Positions 26,320 to 34,144 of a stretch of 64,000 nt of DNA are shown piece after piece (position 1 is the first letter of the stretch; the number at the start of each line of letters is the position of its first letter). Where the stretch lies: positions 310,001-374,000 of the forward strand of contig JAEZDY010000024.1 in the NCBI GenBank assembly GCA_023417935.1. The letters run 5' to 3'. Made by a program: the position numbers and the translations under genes. The stretch is from Bacteroidota bacterium. Its GTDB lineage: Bacteria > Bacteroidota > Bacteroidia > Bacteroidales > Lentimicrobiaceae. The notes under the pieces are model-generated. The model ran no database searches, was not told the DNA's origin, and was given only the letters and a program-made list of their open reading frames with translations.

Positions 26320-26613
26320 TTAAACTGCCTGGGTAATTTCCCAAACAAATGCCCTTACTCCAACATCTTTATTGATTTCATCCATCTTCTTAATATTATC
26401 AAGTAATGGTTGTACCAGTTCATCAGGTACAACGGTCATTGCAGCCGAGTTCATTTCAGGCCAGGTATGTGTACCCATGCGTGGTTCGCCGGTGGATGTG
26501 CCCCTGCCTTTCACCTCGCTCCACCAGGTATAGCCCCGAATTCCCATCTGATCAAACATAAACTCTACTCTTTCTGTATTTGCCTGGTTAAAGGCTATAA
26601 ATACTGCTTTCAT
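26320..26613 (-). CDS. PII-like (GlnB-superfamily) small protein in efflux operon
   Basis: The protein has 97 residues. Predicted order is beta (1-8, MKAVFIAF), alpha (11-24), beta (27-36), loop (37-52), beta (55-62), alpha (64-80), beta (84-93), the ferredoxin-like fold of PII. The stretch GYTWWSEVKGRG, later VVPDELVQPLLDNI and GVRAFVWEI align well with GlnB's GMTVTEVKGFG, the VVPDDQV helix and the final strand. The loop lacks the uridylylated Tyr and the RGAEY element, so it is not a canonical nitrogen sensor. It follows the RND pump gene by 15 bp and is surely co-transcribed. PII-like proteins beside transporters often bind small ligands and gate them; that role is inferred here. Confidence 0.75.
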   Translation of the reverse strand: MKAVFIAFNQANTERVEFMFDQMGIRGYTWWSEVKGRGTSTGEPRMGTHTWPEMNSAAMTVVPDELVQPLLDNIKKMDEINKDVGVRAFVWEITQAV

Positions 26614-26628
26614 TTTACTCCTGGTTTT

Positions 26629-29600
26629 CTAGTTATAATTAATGAATTCAAACTGCTTGATCACTTTTTTCTTTTTATCCCTTTCTCCTTTTCTTCCCAT
26701 GATTCCATACATAACCGGCACTATAATCATTGTTACCAAAGTTGAGAACACAAGTCCACCTATAACAGTTATTCCCATTGGTCGCCAGAGTTCGGATCCT
26801 TCACCTGTACTCAAAGCTAAAGGAAGCATTCCAAGAATGGTAGTTAATGCAGTCATGAGTACAGGTCTCAACCTTGATCTGCCTGAAATAGCTATTGCCT
26901 CATAAAGTTCTATTCCACGGTCGCGCATCAGGTTTATATAGTCAACTAAAACAATACCATTCTTTACAACAATACCAATAAGGAGTACTGCCCCCAATGC
27001 GGCAACCATGCTTAATGTTGTTCCTGTAATTAATAAGGCAAGCACAACTCCGCTAAAGGCGAATAGTATTGACAACATTATGATAAAAGGCATCTTGAAT
27101 GATTCAAACTGGGATGCCATTACAATAAATACCAGAATTAAACTGAGTAACATGAGCATGGCGATATCACCAAATGCTTCCTGCTGATCTTCATATGCAC
27201 CACCAATCTGAACCATTACCTCCTGCGGAATATCCACCTGGGCAATAGATGATTGAACCAATGCAGCCAGGTCTCCAAGCGCAATGCCATCAGCCTTTGC
27301 CGATACCGTTACAAGTCGCTCTTTCCTTTTATGTGTGATAGAAGGTGGTCCCCAGTATTCTTCAATCGTGGCAAGCTCTTTTAGCTTTATTTTCTGACCG
27401 GTTGGAGTATTTATTGTCATTTCCTGAAGATCAGTAATTGAATTCCGATGTTCTTCCGCAAGCCTTACTCTGATGTCATACTCATCACCTTCTTCTTTAT
27501 ATTGTGAGGCAATTAAGCCGCTCACCCTATTCCTGATAAAACCAGAAACCATGGCACTATTTAGTCCGTGTGTTGATAATTTGTCTTTATCGAGTACTAT
27601 CTGCAGTTCAGGTTTGTCCTTCTTGCGACTGATAGATACATCGGCAGCCCCCTTGATTTGGGCTACTTTTAGCTTAATATCCTCAGCAATACGGTTAGTG
27701 GTATTGAAATCATAACCATAAATTTCAACATCAACCGTGTTAGATGTTCCACCGAAGCCTTGACTTGACGTGGTAACATTTGCACTGATAACCTCCGGTA
27801 TCATAGCAATTTGCTGCCTCAGGTCTGATGCTATCTCGAATACTGACCGTTCCCGATTTTCACGATCTTCCAATCGCATCATAAGGTTAATGATATTAGA
27901 ACTAGTAGTTGAGAATAATGAAAACATGCTCCCTTCGTCATCTGCACCTGATGAAGCAGAGATAATAGTAACCTCAGGATATCTTTCTTTTATAATCCTT
28001 TCAAGTAGACGGGTAACCTTAACGGTTTCTTCAACACGTGTACCTGTTTGGAGTTCTATCGCGGCCGTTAATCTGCTTTCATCGCTTTCGGGCATGAAGT
28101 CAGTTTTGATAAATTGCGCTAAGACTATTGACCCGATGAATATCAAGCTTGCGGCAACAATAACGCCAATTTTGTGACGAAGTGACCATCTAAGAGCCCG
28201 TTCATAATAATTATCCATTTTTTTAAGAGTAGGCTCAACTGCGCGGGAGTGACTATACCAATGTTCTTTTACGGTTAGTTTCTTCATTCCAAGTAACCTT
28301 GCTGATAACATCGGTATAAGTGTGATTGCTGCTAAAGTGGAGGTTACTATTGTTATGGAAACAATCCATCCAAGCTGATTAAACATAACACCTGTCATGC
28401 CTGATACCATGGTAAGTGGGAAGAATACTGCAACAACAACTAAGGTTGTAATAATTACGGCCAGCCATACTTCATTTGTAGCATATATTGCCGCCTCGCG
28501 TGGGCTACTACCTCTTTCAATGTGCCTGGTTATATTTTCCAGTACTACAATTGCATCATCAACCACCATACCAATTGCTATTGACAGTGAGGTCAGGGAT
28601 ATGATATTAATAGAGTTGCCAGTAATGTACAGGTAAATAAATGAAACTATAAGAGAAATAGGAATTGTGAGGATGATTATAAATGTTGCCCTCCATTTAC
28701 CAAGAAACAGAATTACTACCAGAACTACGAAGATAAAAGCCCACATTAAGGTTTGCGACAAGTTGCTTATAGATCCCTTTATGAAGTGAGAAGAGTCGAA
28801 AATCTGCTCAATTTTTACATCAGGTGGCAAGTTTTTTTCAAGCTTTGCCATGTTCTCATTGATTTCACGGGCAACCTTAACAGTATTGGCTCCTGACTGT
28901 TTCATTACAAACAATCGCAAACCTGATCTTCCATTTATCTTTTCATCAAGTGATACATCTTTGAGGGAATCCTTTACGCTTGCTATATCGCGCAGGTAAA
29001 CCGATTTCCCGGCATAATTTCCAACTACCAGATTCCTGATTCTTTCACTGTCGTTGAATTCCCCCTGAACACGTAACTTATAATCCATTAAACCCATTTT
29101 TACATTACCTGATGGCATGTTAAGGTTCTCAGTGCTTATCACATTCCCTATTTGCTCTATCGTGATGTTATATGCATCAAGTTTATTAGGATCAGCATCA
29201 ACATAAATCATCCTCTTTGGGGCACCTATCATGGAAATGGAGCCTACACCATCAACCCTGTTAAGTGGATTAATAATCTTCTCATCCATCAGCTTTTCCA
29301 AACCCATGTAGCTTTCATCGGCGGTAACAGCGTAGAAAACTATAGGCATCATATTGGTACTGAACTTGAAGATAGTGGGCCGGTCAGTTCCTTCGGGCAA
29401 GTAATCCATAATACGGTCGATAACATCACGTACATCATTAGCTGCTTCATCAAGGTTTGATTCCCACTCAAATTCGAGCGTTATTACTGATATGTTGTCA
29501 CTGGAAGTTGAGTTAATTTCCTTCAGGTTATCAACAGAGTTCAGTGCATCTTCAAGTGACTTGGTAATATTAGTCTCTATGTCAGCTGCATTGGCACCTG

Positions 29601-29754
29601 AATAAGTTGTTAGCACTGATATTATTGGAGGCTCTATCTCAGGATAGAGGTCTACCGGCATTTTGATCAGTGAATAGATGCCCATAACCATTACGGCCAC
29701 AAATATCATGACGGTAGTAATAGGCTTATTTACAGCACTCTTATATATGCTCAT
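26629..29754 (-). CDS. RND efflux pump inner-membrane transporter (HAE1/AcrB type)
   Basis: The protein has 1041 residues with 12 expected membrane helices in two repeats and two large periplasmic loops. The N-terminus KPITTVMIFVAVMVMGIYSLIKMPVDLYPEIEPP is typical. The TM4 proton-relay motif GMVVDDAIVVLENI contains D399-D400. The second half shows GVVLALLITGTTLSMVAALGAVLLIGIVVKNGIVLVDYIN. It exports lipophilic compounds from the periplasm or inner membrane using proton motive force, in a tripartite complex with the adaptor and TolC-like proteins encoded just upstream. The DD motif and overall similarity place it with drug/HAE1 rather than heavy-metal pumps. Actual substrates are unknown. Confidence 0.94.
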   Translation of the reverse strand: MSIYKSAVNKPITTVMIFVAVMVMGIYSLIKMPVDLYPEIEPPIISVLTTYSGANAADIETNITKSLEDALNSVDNLKEINSTSSDNISVITLEFEWESNLDEAANDVRDVIDRIMDYLPEGTDRPTIFKFSTNMMPIVFYAVTADESYMGLEKLMDEKIINPLNRVDGVGSISMIGAPKRMIYVDADPNKLDAYNITIEQIGNVISTENLNMPSGNVKMGLMDYKLRVQGEFNDSERIRNLVVGNYAGKSVYLRDIASVKDSLKDVSLDEKINGRSGLRLFVMKQSGANTVKVAREINENMAKLEKNLPPDVKIEQIFDSSHFIKGSISNLSQTLMWAFIFVVLVVILFLGKWRATFIIILTIPISLIVSFIYLYITGNSINIISLTSLSIAIGMVVDDAIVVLENITRHIERGSSPREAAIYATNEVWLAVIITTLVVVAVFFPLTMVSGMTGVMFNQLGWIVSITIVTSTLAAITLIPMLSARLLGMKKLTVKEHWYSHSRAVEPTLKKMDNYYERALRWSLRHKIGVIVAASLIFIGSIVLAQFIKTDFMPESDESRLTAAIELQTGTRVEETVKVTRLLERIIKERYPEVTIISASSGADDEGSMFSLFSTTSSNIINLMMRLEDRENRERSVFEIASDLRQQIAMIPEVISANVTTSSQGFGGTSNTVDVEIYGYDFNTTNRIAEDIKLKVAQIKGAADVSISRKKDKPELQIVLDKDKLSTHGLNSAMVSGFIRNRVSGLIASQYKEEGDEYDIRVRLAEEHRNSITDLQEMTINTPTGQKIKLKELATIEEYWGPPSITHKRKERLVTVSAKADGIALGDLAALVQSSIAQVDIPQEVMVQIGGAYEDQQEAFGDIAMLMLLSLILVFIVMASQFESFKMPFIIMLSILFAFSGVVLALLITGTTLSMVAALGAVLLIGIVVKNGIVLVDYINLMRDRGIELYEAIAISGRSRLRPVLMTALTTILGMLPLALSTGEGSELWRPMGITVIGGLVFSTLVTMIIVPVMYGIMGRKGERDKKKKVIKQFEFINYN

Positions 29755-29783
29755 TGATTTCTTTATTAAAAACTTTGAATTTA

Positions 29784-30827
29784 TTAGTTATTTACTACCT
29801 GCACCTTCATACCATCAAGTAAGCGGGCTTGACCGCTAATAATCACCTTGTCTCCAGCTTTCAGATCATCAGAAAGTACTTCAACATTATCATTGATACG
29901 TTGACCCATAGTAACTGAAACCCGCTTAGCAACTCCTTTTTCTTCAACAAACAGATACCGCTCGTTAGAGCCTTGCATTTTCAAAACGGCAAGTGCGGGT
30001 AATAATAACGCCTCAGTTTCACCCGGACTGAAGGTTACTCTACTAAACATTCCTGGCCTTAGCATACCGGCGCTGTTATCAATCGTTACTTCAATATCAA
30101 AGCTTCTGCTTGCGGGATTGATGATAGGATGTACCAAGGTAATTACTCCATTAAAGGTTTTCCCTGGATAAATATCACTTGTAACAGAAGTTTTCATACC
30201 TGTTTTAATAACCGGGAAGAATTTCTCTGATACGGCGACTATTGCTTTAAGTTTGTCAATCTGAATAAGTGACAATATTGCAGCTTTACCGGCTGCTGTA
30301 TTAGGCGCTGAAGAATACATTTCTCCTGATTCAAAATACTTACCTGATACAATACCGTTAAATGGCGCTACTAACCGTGTGTTTTGCATTAGAAATTCAA
30401 CATTAGATTGTGCCACTTCATATTTGGTCATGATCTCGTCATACTTCTGCTGGGCAATGCTCCCCACCTTCTGCAGTGTATCAAGTCTTTTGAAATCGGT
30501 TGCCAGGTTCTTTAATTGAATTTCAGCCTGATGCAATTGAGTACGGTCCATTTGAACCAACAATGCACCTCTTGATATCCTGTCGCCTACCTCCACAGTA
30601 ATATGCTCAATTCGGCCGGGTGTTGCAGGGGCAAGGTGAATTTCTTCAAATGGCTGTAAGGTAGCCTGATATTCAACAGTTTGGTTAATTGTTTTGGTAC
30701 TGAGCTCCACAACTTTTACAACTTCTGTCTTTTCTTCAGCAGCTTGAGCGATATCTGTTTTTTCTTCTTGCTTGCACGAAGCAAATAGTATGGTTAGTGC
30801 AAGAGCGGTATAAATTAGTTTTTTCAT
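29784..30827 (-). CDS. RND efflux periplasmic adaptor (membrane fusion lipoprotein)
   Basis: The protein has 347 residues with a lipoprotein signal: hydrophobic MKKLIYTALALTILFAS then the lipid-modified C18. A biotinyl-lipoyl-like half (LQPFEEIHLAPATPGRIEHITVEVGDRISRGALLVQMD) precedes an alpha-helical hairpin (~95-135). The second half-motif is LVAPFNGIVSGKYFESGEM, followed by a beta-barrel and a membrane-proximal domain (ISGQARLLDGMKVQVV). It links the RND pump to the outer-membrane channel. Genes are 24 bp (to tolC) and 29 bp (to the pump) apart, so they form one operon. Confidence 0.93.
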   Translation of the reverse strand: MKKLIYTALALTILFASCKQEEKTDIAQAAEEKTEVVKVVELSTKTINQTVEYQATLQPFEEIHLAPATPGRIEHITVEVGDRISRGALLVQMDRTQLHQAEIQLKNLATDFKRLDTLQKVGSIAQQKYDEIMTKYEVAQSNVEFLMQNTRLVAPFNGIVSGKYFESGEMYSSAPNTAAGKAAILSLIQIDKLKAIVAVSEKFFPVIKTGMKTSVTSDIYPGKTFNGVITLVHPIINPASRSFDIEVTIDNSAGMLRPGMFSRVTFSPGETEALLLPALAVLKMQGSNERYLFVEEKGVAKRVSVTMGQRINDNVEVLSDDLKAGDKVIISGQARLLDGMKVQVVNN

Positions 30828-30851
30828 TTTATTGAGTGCTGTTTGATTGTC

Positions 30852-32153
30852 TTATTTAGCTGTTGTATATAATTTTTCAAGTTGCTGTCGGGCGTCAAGC
30901 AGTTGCATGATCGCGCTGATATAATTCATTTCTGCCTCCAGGTAATTATTATCGGCGGTTACAAGATCTAAGCCTGAAATAATACCTTGCTCATACTTCA
31001 ATTTTAAACTACTGTATACCCGGCGTGATACTTCAATGTTTGACTTCAGGTTGTTAAATGTTTCAAATGCGCTTATGAGGTTGTACCTGAGCTGCTTTTC
31101 CTGTACCCTCAACTGATCACTAACAAGCTCTTTATGATTCTGCTGAATTTGTAAGTCGATAAAAGCCTGTTTAGTTTGCGCACTTCTTAATCCACTGGAA
31201 AATACAGGAACATTGAGTTGAAGACCAATCATGTTAGCAGGTGCCATATCAAACTCTGGTTTTAAAAGCTTATAGGTATATGAATAAAAGCCTGAAAGAT
31301 TTGGTAGTGCAGCTGATTTTCTCATGTCAACCATTTTCCTGCTTAACTCCACTTGTTGATTCACCATCTGGTAATCGATATTATTTTCAAGCTTTAAATC
31401 AAGCATCATGAATTTTTCTATATCATTCTGACTTAGGATAACATCAAGATCTTCAGTAAGATTAATTTGAGTATCTATGTCTGCGCCAAGTTGCAGACGA
31501 AGCATATTGATTGCAAGTTCAAGTTGTCTTTCCGATGACTTAACTGCATTCTCCAGAGTAATTACCTTTATTAAAAGCTGATCAACATCCGTTCGTTCAA
31601 TAATGCCTGCACTTGAAAGCGCTTCATTTTTCTTATAGAGATCTTTCAGGTTGGTCAAATTTTGCTGCAGCCGCATTAATAATTCTTCAGATATCAGAAC
31701 CAGATAGTAGCTGTTTGTTATTAGCGACCTTATTTCAGTCTCAGTTCTTAGCTGGTTAACTTCACTAAGTTCTTTATATAGCTTAGCTGTTTGAACCCCA
31801 ACAATATAACTTCCACTGAATAGCAATTGAGTAACTTGCAGGTTGAAGCTACTAGATGGTTTAATAGGAATTTCAGAAGCTGGCATATTCTCGTTGAACC
31901 GTATTGACATATTTGCTCCCATAGCATTTGAATAATCCGCTGAGGCATTCACTTGAGGAAGACCATAGGCTATTGCTTCACGTATTCCTTGCTGTGCTAT
32001 CTTAACCGATAAGTCAGAATTGGCCACCGTCTTGTTATATTGCAAAGCATATTCAACGGCTTCATTTACCGTTAATTTTAATTCATTCTGAGCGTTTATA
32101 GTTAAACTGATGAAGAACATCAGTATAAAAAGCCCTGATTGTTTAAGTTTCAT
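30852..32153 (-). CDS. TolC-family outer-membrane efflux protein
   Basis: The protein has 433 residues with signal peptide MKLKQSGLFILMFFISLTINA-Q. It has the two-repeat TolC architecture: long amphipathic helices around LKLTVNEAVEYALQYNKTVANSDLSVKIAQQ and the second copy around YQMVNQQVELSRKMVDMRKSAALPNLSGFYSY. The C-terminal helix ends LVTADNNYLEAEMNYISAIMQLLDARQQLEKL. It forms the trimeric outer-membrane duct for the adjacent adaptor and RND pump. It is the second gene of the tetR-led operon, 98 bp after tetR. Confidence 0.93.
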   Translation of the reverse strand: MKLKQSGLFILMFFISLTINAQNELKLTVNEAVEYALQYNKTVANSDLSVKIAQQGIREAIAYGLPQVNASADYSNAMGANMSIRFNENMPASEIPIKPSSSFNLQVTQLLFSGSYIVGVQTAKLYKELSEVNQLRTETEIRSLITNSYYLVLISEELLMRLQQNLTNLKDLYKKNEALSSAGIIERTDVDQLLIKVITLENAVKSSERQLELAINMLRLQLGADIDTQINLTEDLDVILSQNDIEKFMMLDLKLENNIDYQMVNQQVELSRKMVDMRKSAALPNLSGFYSYTYKLLKPEFDMAPANMIGLQLNVPVFSSGLRSAQTKQAFIDLQIQQNHKELVSDQLRVQEKQLRYNLISAFETFNNLKSNIEVSRRVYSSLKLKYEQGIISGLDLVTADNNYLEAEMNYISAIMQLLDARQQLEKLYTTAK

Positions 32154-32251
32154 TGTGATGTATTTGAACTGTTGAGTAAGTGATTAGATATTAATTCATT
32201 TAGATGACTGGCCCATGATCAAGAATCAGTAATTGTCAAATTTTCTGGCAG

Positions 32252-32866
32252 TTACTCTTGAAGGTTTTCGAAATATTTTTCCATAAGTGAAAGCCCCTTT
32301 TTGGTGCAAATCCCTCTGAAATAAGGCATAAAAATATTAGTCATAAAATCCGCTTTATCCGGCATAAGTTGTTTGAGCCTTTCACTGGTATGGGCCAATC
32401 CTATGAGTTCATGTATAAAGTTGTCTACAAACTCTATTCTCAGGTCTTTTCTAATGATGCCTTGTTCGGTTCCTTTAACGAGAAAAGTATAAGTTGGTGA
32501 GTAATCACAAATCTTATCAGGATTTGAAAAAAATGCCGCGTTCACAAGCGGAAAGTACTTTTCAATATCCTGAATCAGGATCTGCGACATCTCCCTGCGT
32601 CGAACAGCTTCTCTTTCCATTACCACAAATAAAGCTTCAATAACATTCTCGGTGTTACCAATAATCTCAATAATACTTTTATTCTGGCTAATGATCATTT
32701 CTCCCAGCGTTTGAATAACAAGGGTATCCTTATCCTTGAATAATTCATATACTGTTCGTTTTGAAACACCGGCAGCCTGGGCTATACTGTCCATGGTAAC
32801 GCTCTTGATACCTTTGAGTAGAAAAGCTTCAGTGGCAGCTTTGATAATTTTTTCCTCTGCAGTCAT
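32252..32866 (-). CDS. TetR family transcriptional regulator
   Basis: The protein has 204 residues. An N-terminal three-helix DNA-binding domain (AATEAFLLKGIKSVTMDSIAQAAGVSKRTVYELFKDKDTLV) has its recognition helix near 37-45. The C-terminal ~140 residues are helical and variable, as expected for ligand sensing and dimerisation. It is the first gene of the efflux operon. The perfect inverted repeat at 32891-32919, just upstream of its own -7 box, is the obvious operator. Self-repression together with the pump, released by a pump substrate, is the expected logic, inferred from the arrangement. Confidence 0.92.
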   Translation of the reverse strand: MTAEEKIIKAATEAFLLKGIKSVTMDSIAQAAGVSKRTVYELFKDKDTLVIQTLGEMIISQNKSIIEIIGNTENVIEALFVVMEREAVRRREMSQILIQDIEKYFPLVNAAFFSNPDKICDYSPTYTFLVKGTEQGIIRKDLRIEFVDNFIHELIGLAHTSERLKQLMPDKADFMTNIFMPYFRGICTKKGLSLMEKYFENLQE

Positions 32867-32883
32867 ATAATTGTTTGAGACTG

Positions 32884-32891
32884 CAAAACTA
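32884..32891 (-). promoter_or_regulatory. -7 promoter box for the tetR-efflux operon
   Basis: The minus strand reads TAGTTTTG, a perfect TAnnTTTG, 18 bp before the tetR ATG. The operator palindrome abuts it on the upstream side. Confidence 0.65.
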
Positions 32892-32919
32892 GAAAACTAA
32901 TTTGGTTTTTTAGTTTTCT
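32891..32919. promoter_or_regulatory. Putative TetR operator (10-bp perfect inverted repeat)
   Basis: AGAAAACTAA (32891-32900) and TTAGTTTTCT (32910-32919) are exact reverse complements separated by 9 bp. The site spans roughly -11 to -40 of the tetR promoter, where a bound dimer would exclude RNA polymerase. No second copy was seen before tolC or the pump genes, so control acts at the head of the operon. Confidence 0.7.
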
Positions 32920-32989
32920 GATTGAATAAATTATAAAAAATTAACAGTTAATGTAAAACGGGGGTGAGGCCAAACCAGGATTTGAAATT

Positions 32990-33883
32990 CTACTCGATCT
33001 TTGAATCCTTCAGTTTTATCACCGTCACGACCGGTAAATGATCAGAAAGTGGTCTTCCTGATTCCCTGAAATCTATGATTTTATGTTCTAATACTTCAAC
33101 TTCAAGAGATGTGAAAATAAAATCAATTATATCCGAGGCTTCGAAATCAGAATTAAAGGTAACCCACGTATGTTCAGGTCCAGATCTATTTTTAGCTTTT
33201 AACCTGCTATCGGTTAGTACCACTTCGTTCTCGGGATATGTAAGAATCCGGTAAGCTCTGTGCTTCGATGTAATATTGAAGTCACCCATTAGTACTAGAG
33301 GCAGATCATCTGCAAGTTCCGCAACTTTTCTGATGATAAGCTGGGCACTTTCAACGCGGGCCGTGTCACCAATATGATCGAAGTGGGTATTAAAGGCTAA
33401 GAATTTATTACCAGTTCTCCTGTCCTTAAACTCAGCCCATGTAACCACTCTATTACAGGCAGCATCCCATCCACGGCTTCCCGGTACATCAGGTGTTTCT
33501 GAAAGCCAGAATGTTCCGCTTCTAAGAGCTCTTAGCGCCTTCTTTTTGTAAAAAAGTGCACTATATTCACCTTGCTTCTTTCCGTCATCACGTGCAACAC
33601 CAATGCTTTTGTATCCTTTCAGGCATCCGCGCAAATCAACCATTTGATTATTCAGTGCTTCCTGAACTCCAAGTACATGCGGATTATTCTTTCTTACCTC
33701 GGTGCATAACTCGTCTTTCCTGTATTTCCATTGATTTAGTCCATCATCAGGAGTATCAAGTCTGATGTTAAAACTCATTATTCGCAAAGAATCATTTTCT
33801 TGCGCGTGACTTGCTGGACTAAACCCTAAGGTGATTGCACAAATAATGAAGTTGAAAATAATGGTGTTTATCATGTTGCTCAT
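32990..33883 (-). CDS. Exported endonuclease/exonuclease/phosphatase (EEP) family protein
   Basis: The protein has 297 residues (a second ATG at 33874 is possible) with an N-terminal signal sequence ending near ASHA-QE. The metal-dependent EEP (DNase I-like) fold is shown by LRIMSFNIRLDTPDDGLNQW, the catalytic Glu in VLGVQEA, FNTHFDHIG, VLMGDFNIT and the C-terminal SDHLPVV. Bacteroidota homologues are usually annotated endonuclease/exonuclease/phosphatase and may cleave nucleic acids, sugar phosphates or phospholipid head groups. Export suggests nutrient scavenging. The substrate cannot be read. It is monocistronic and diverges from ileS. Confidence 0.88.
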   Translation of the reverse strand: MSNMINTIIFNFIICAITLGFSPASHAQENDSLRIMSFNIRLDTPDDGLNQWKYRKDELCTEVRKNNPHVLGVQEALNNQMVDLRGCLKGYKSIGVARDDGKKQGEYSALFYKKKALRALRSGTFWLSETPDVPGSRGWDAACNRVVTWAEFKDRRTGNKFLAFNTHFDHIGDTARVESAQLIIRKVAELADDLPLVLMGDFNITSKHRAYRILTYPENEVVLTDSRLKAKNRSGPEHTWVTFNSDFEASDIIDFIFTSLEVEVLEHKIIDFRESGRPLSDHLPVVTVIKLKDSKIE

Positions 33884-33920
33884 TGCTTACGATTTTAGTA
33901 TGGCTAAATCTGAATGGTAA

Positions 33921-33928
33921 CGAAAGTA
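33921..33928 (-). promoter_or_regulatory. -7-like box for the EEP gene
   Basis: The minus strand reads TACTTTCG, one base off TAnnTTTG, 38 bp before ATG 33883. The same variant appears before ftsX. Confidence 0.45.
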
Positions 33929-34072
33929 AGAAAAAAGAGATCGTAAAATTAAATATGCTAATTCTCACCTTTATAAAACAAGCAAATACAACTTTGGGCA
34001 GCATGGAAAATAAGTGATCTTTAAACTCTGATACTGACACTCAATACAGTAGTAATGCTCTAAAAATTAACC

Positions 34073-34105
34073 TCTGACAACTAATAACTAATTTTTGTAC
34101 TTTTG
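34073..34105 (+). promoter_or_regulatory. Promoter for the ileS operon
   Basis: TACTTTTG (34098-34105) is a perfect -7 box. TCTG at 34073-34076, 21 bp upstream, could be the -33 element. ATG 34145 follows after 39 bp. Confidence 0.65.
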
Positions 34106-34144
34106 CACCTCTTTACAAAATAGCAATCACACATAGGAGTTTTA

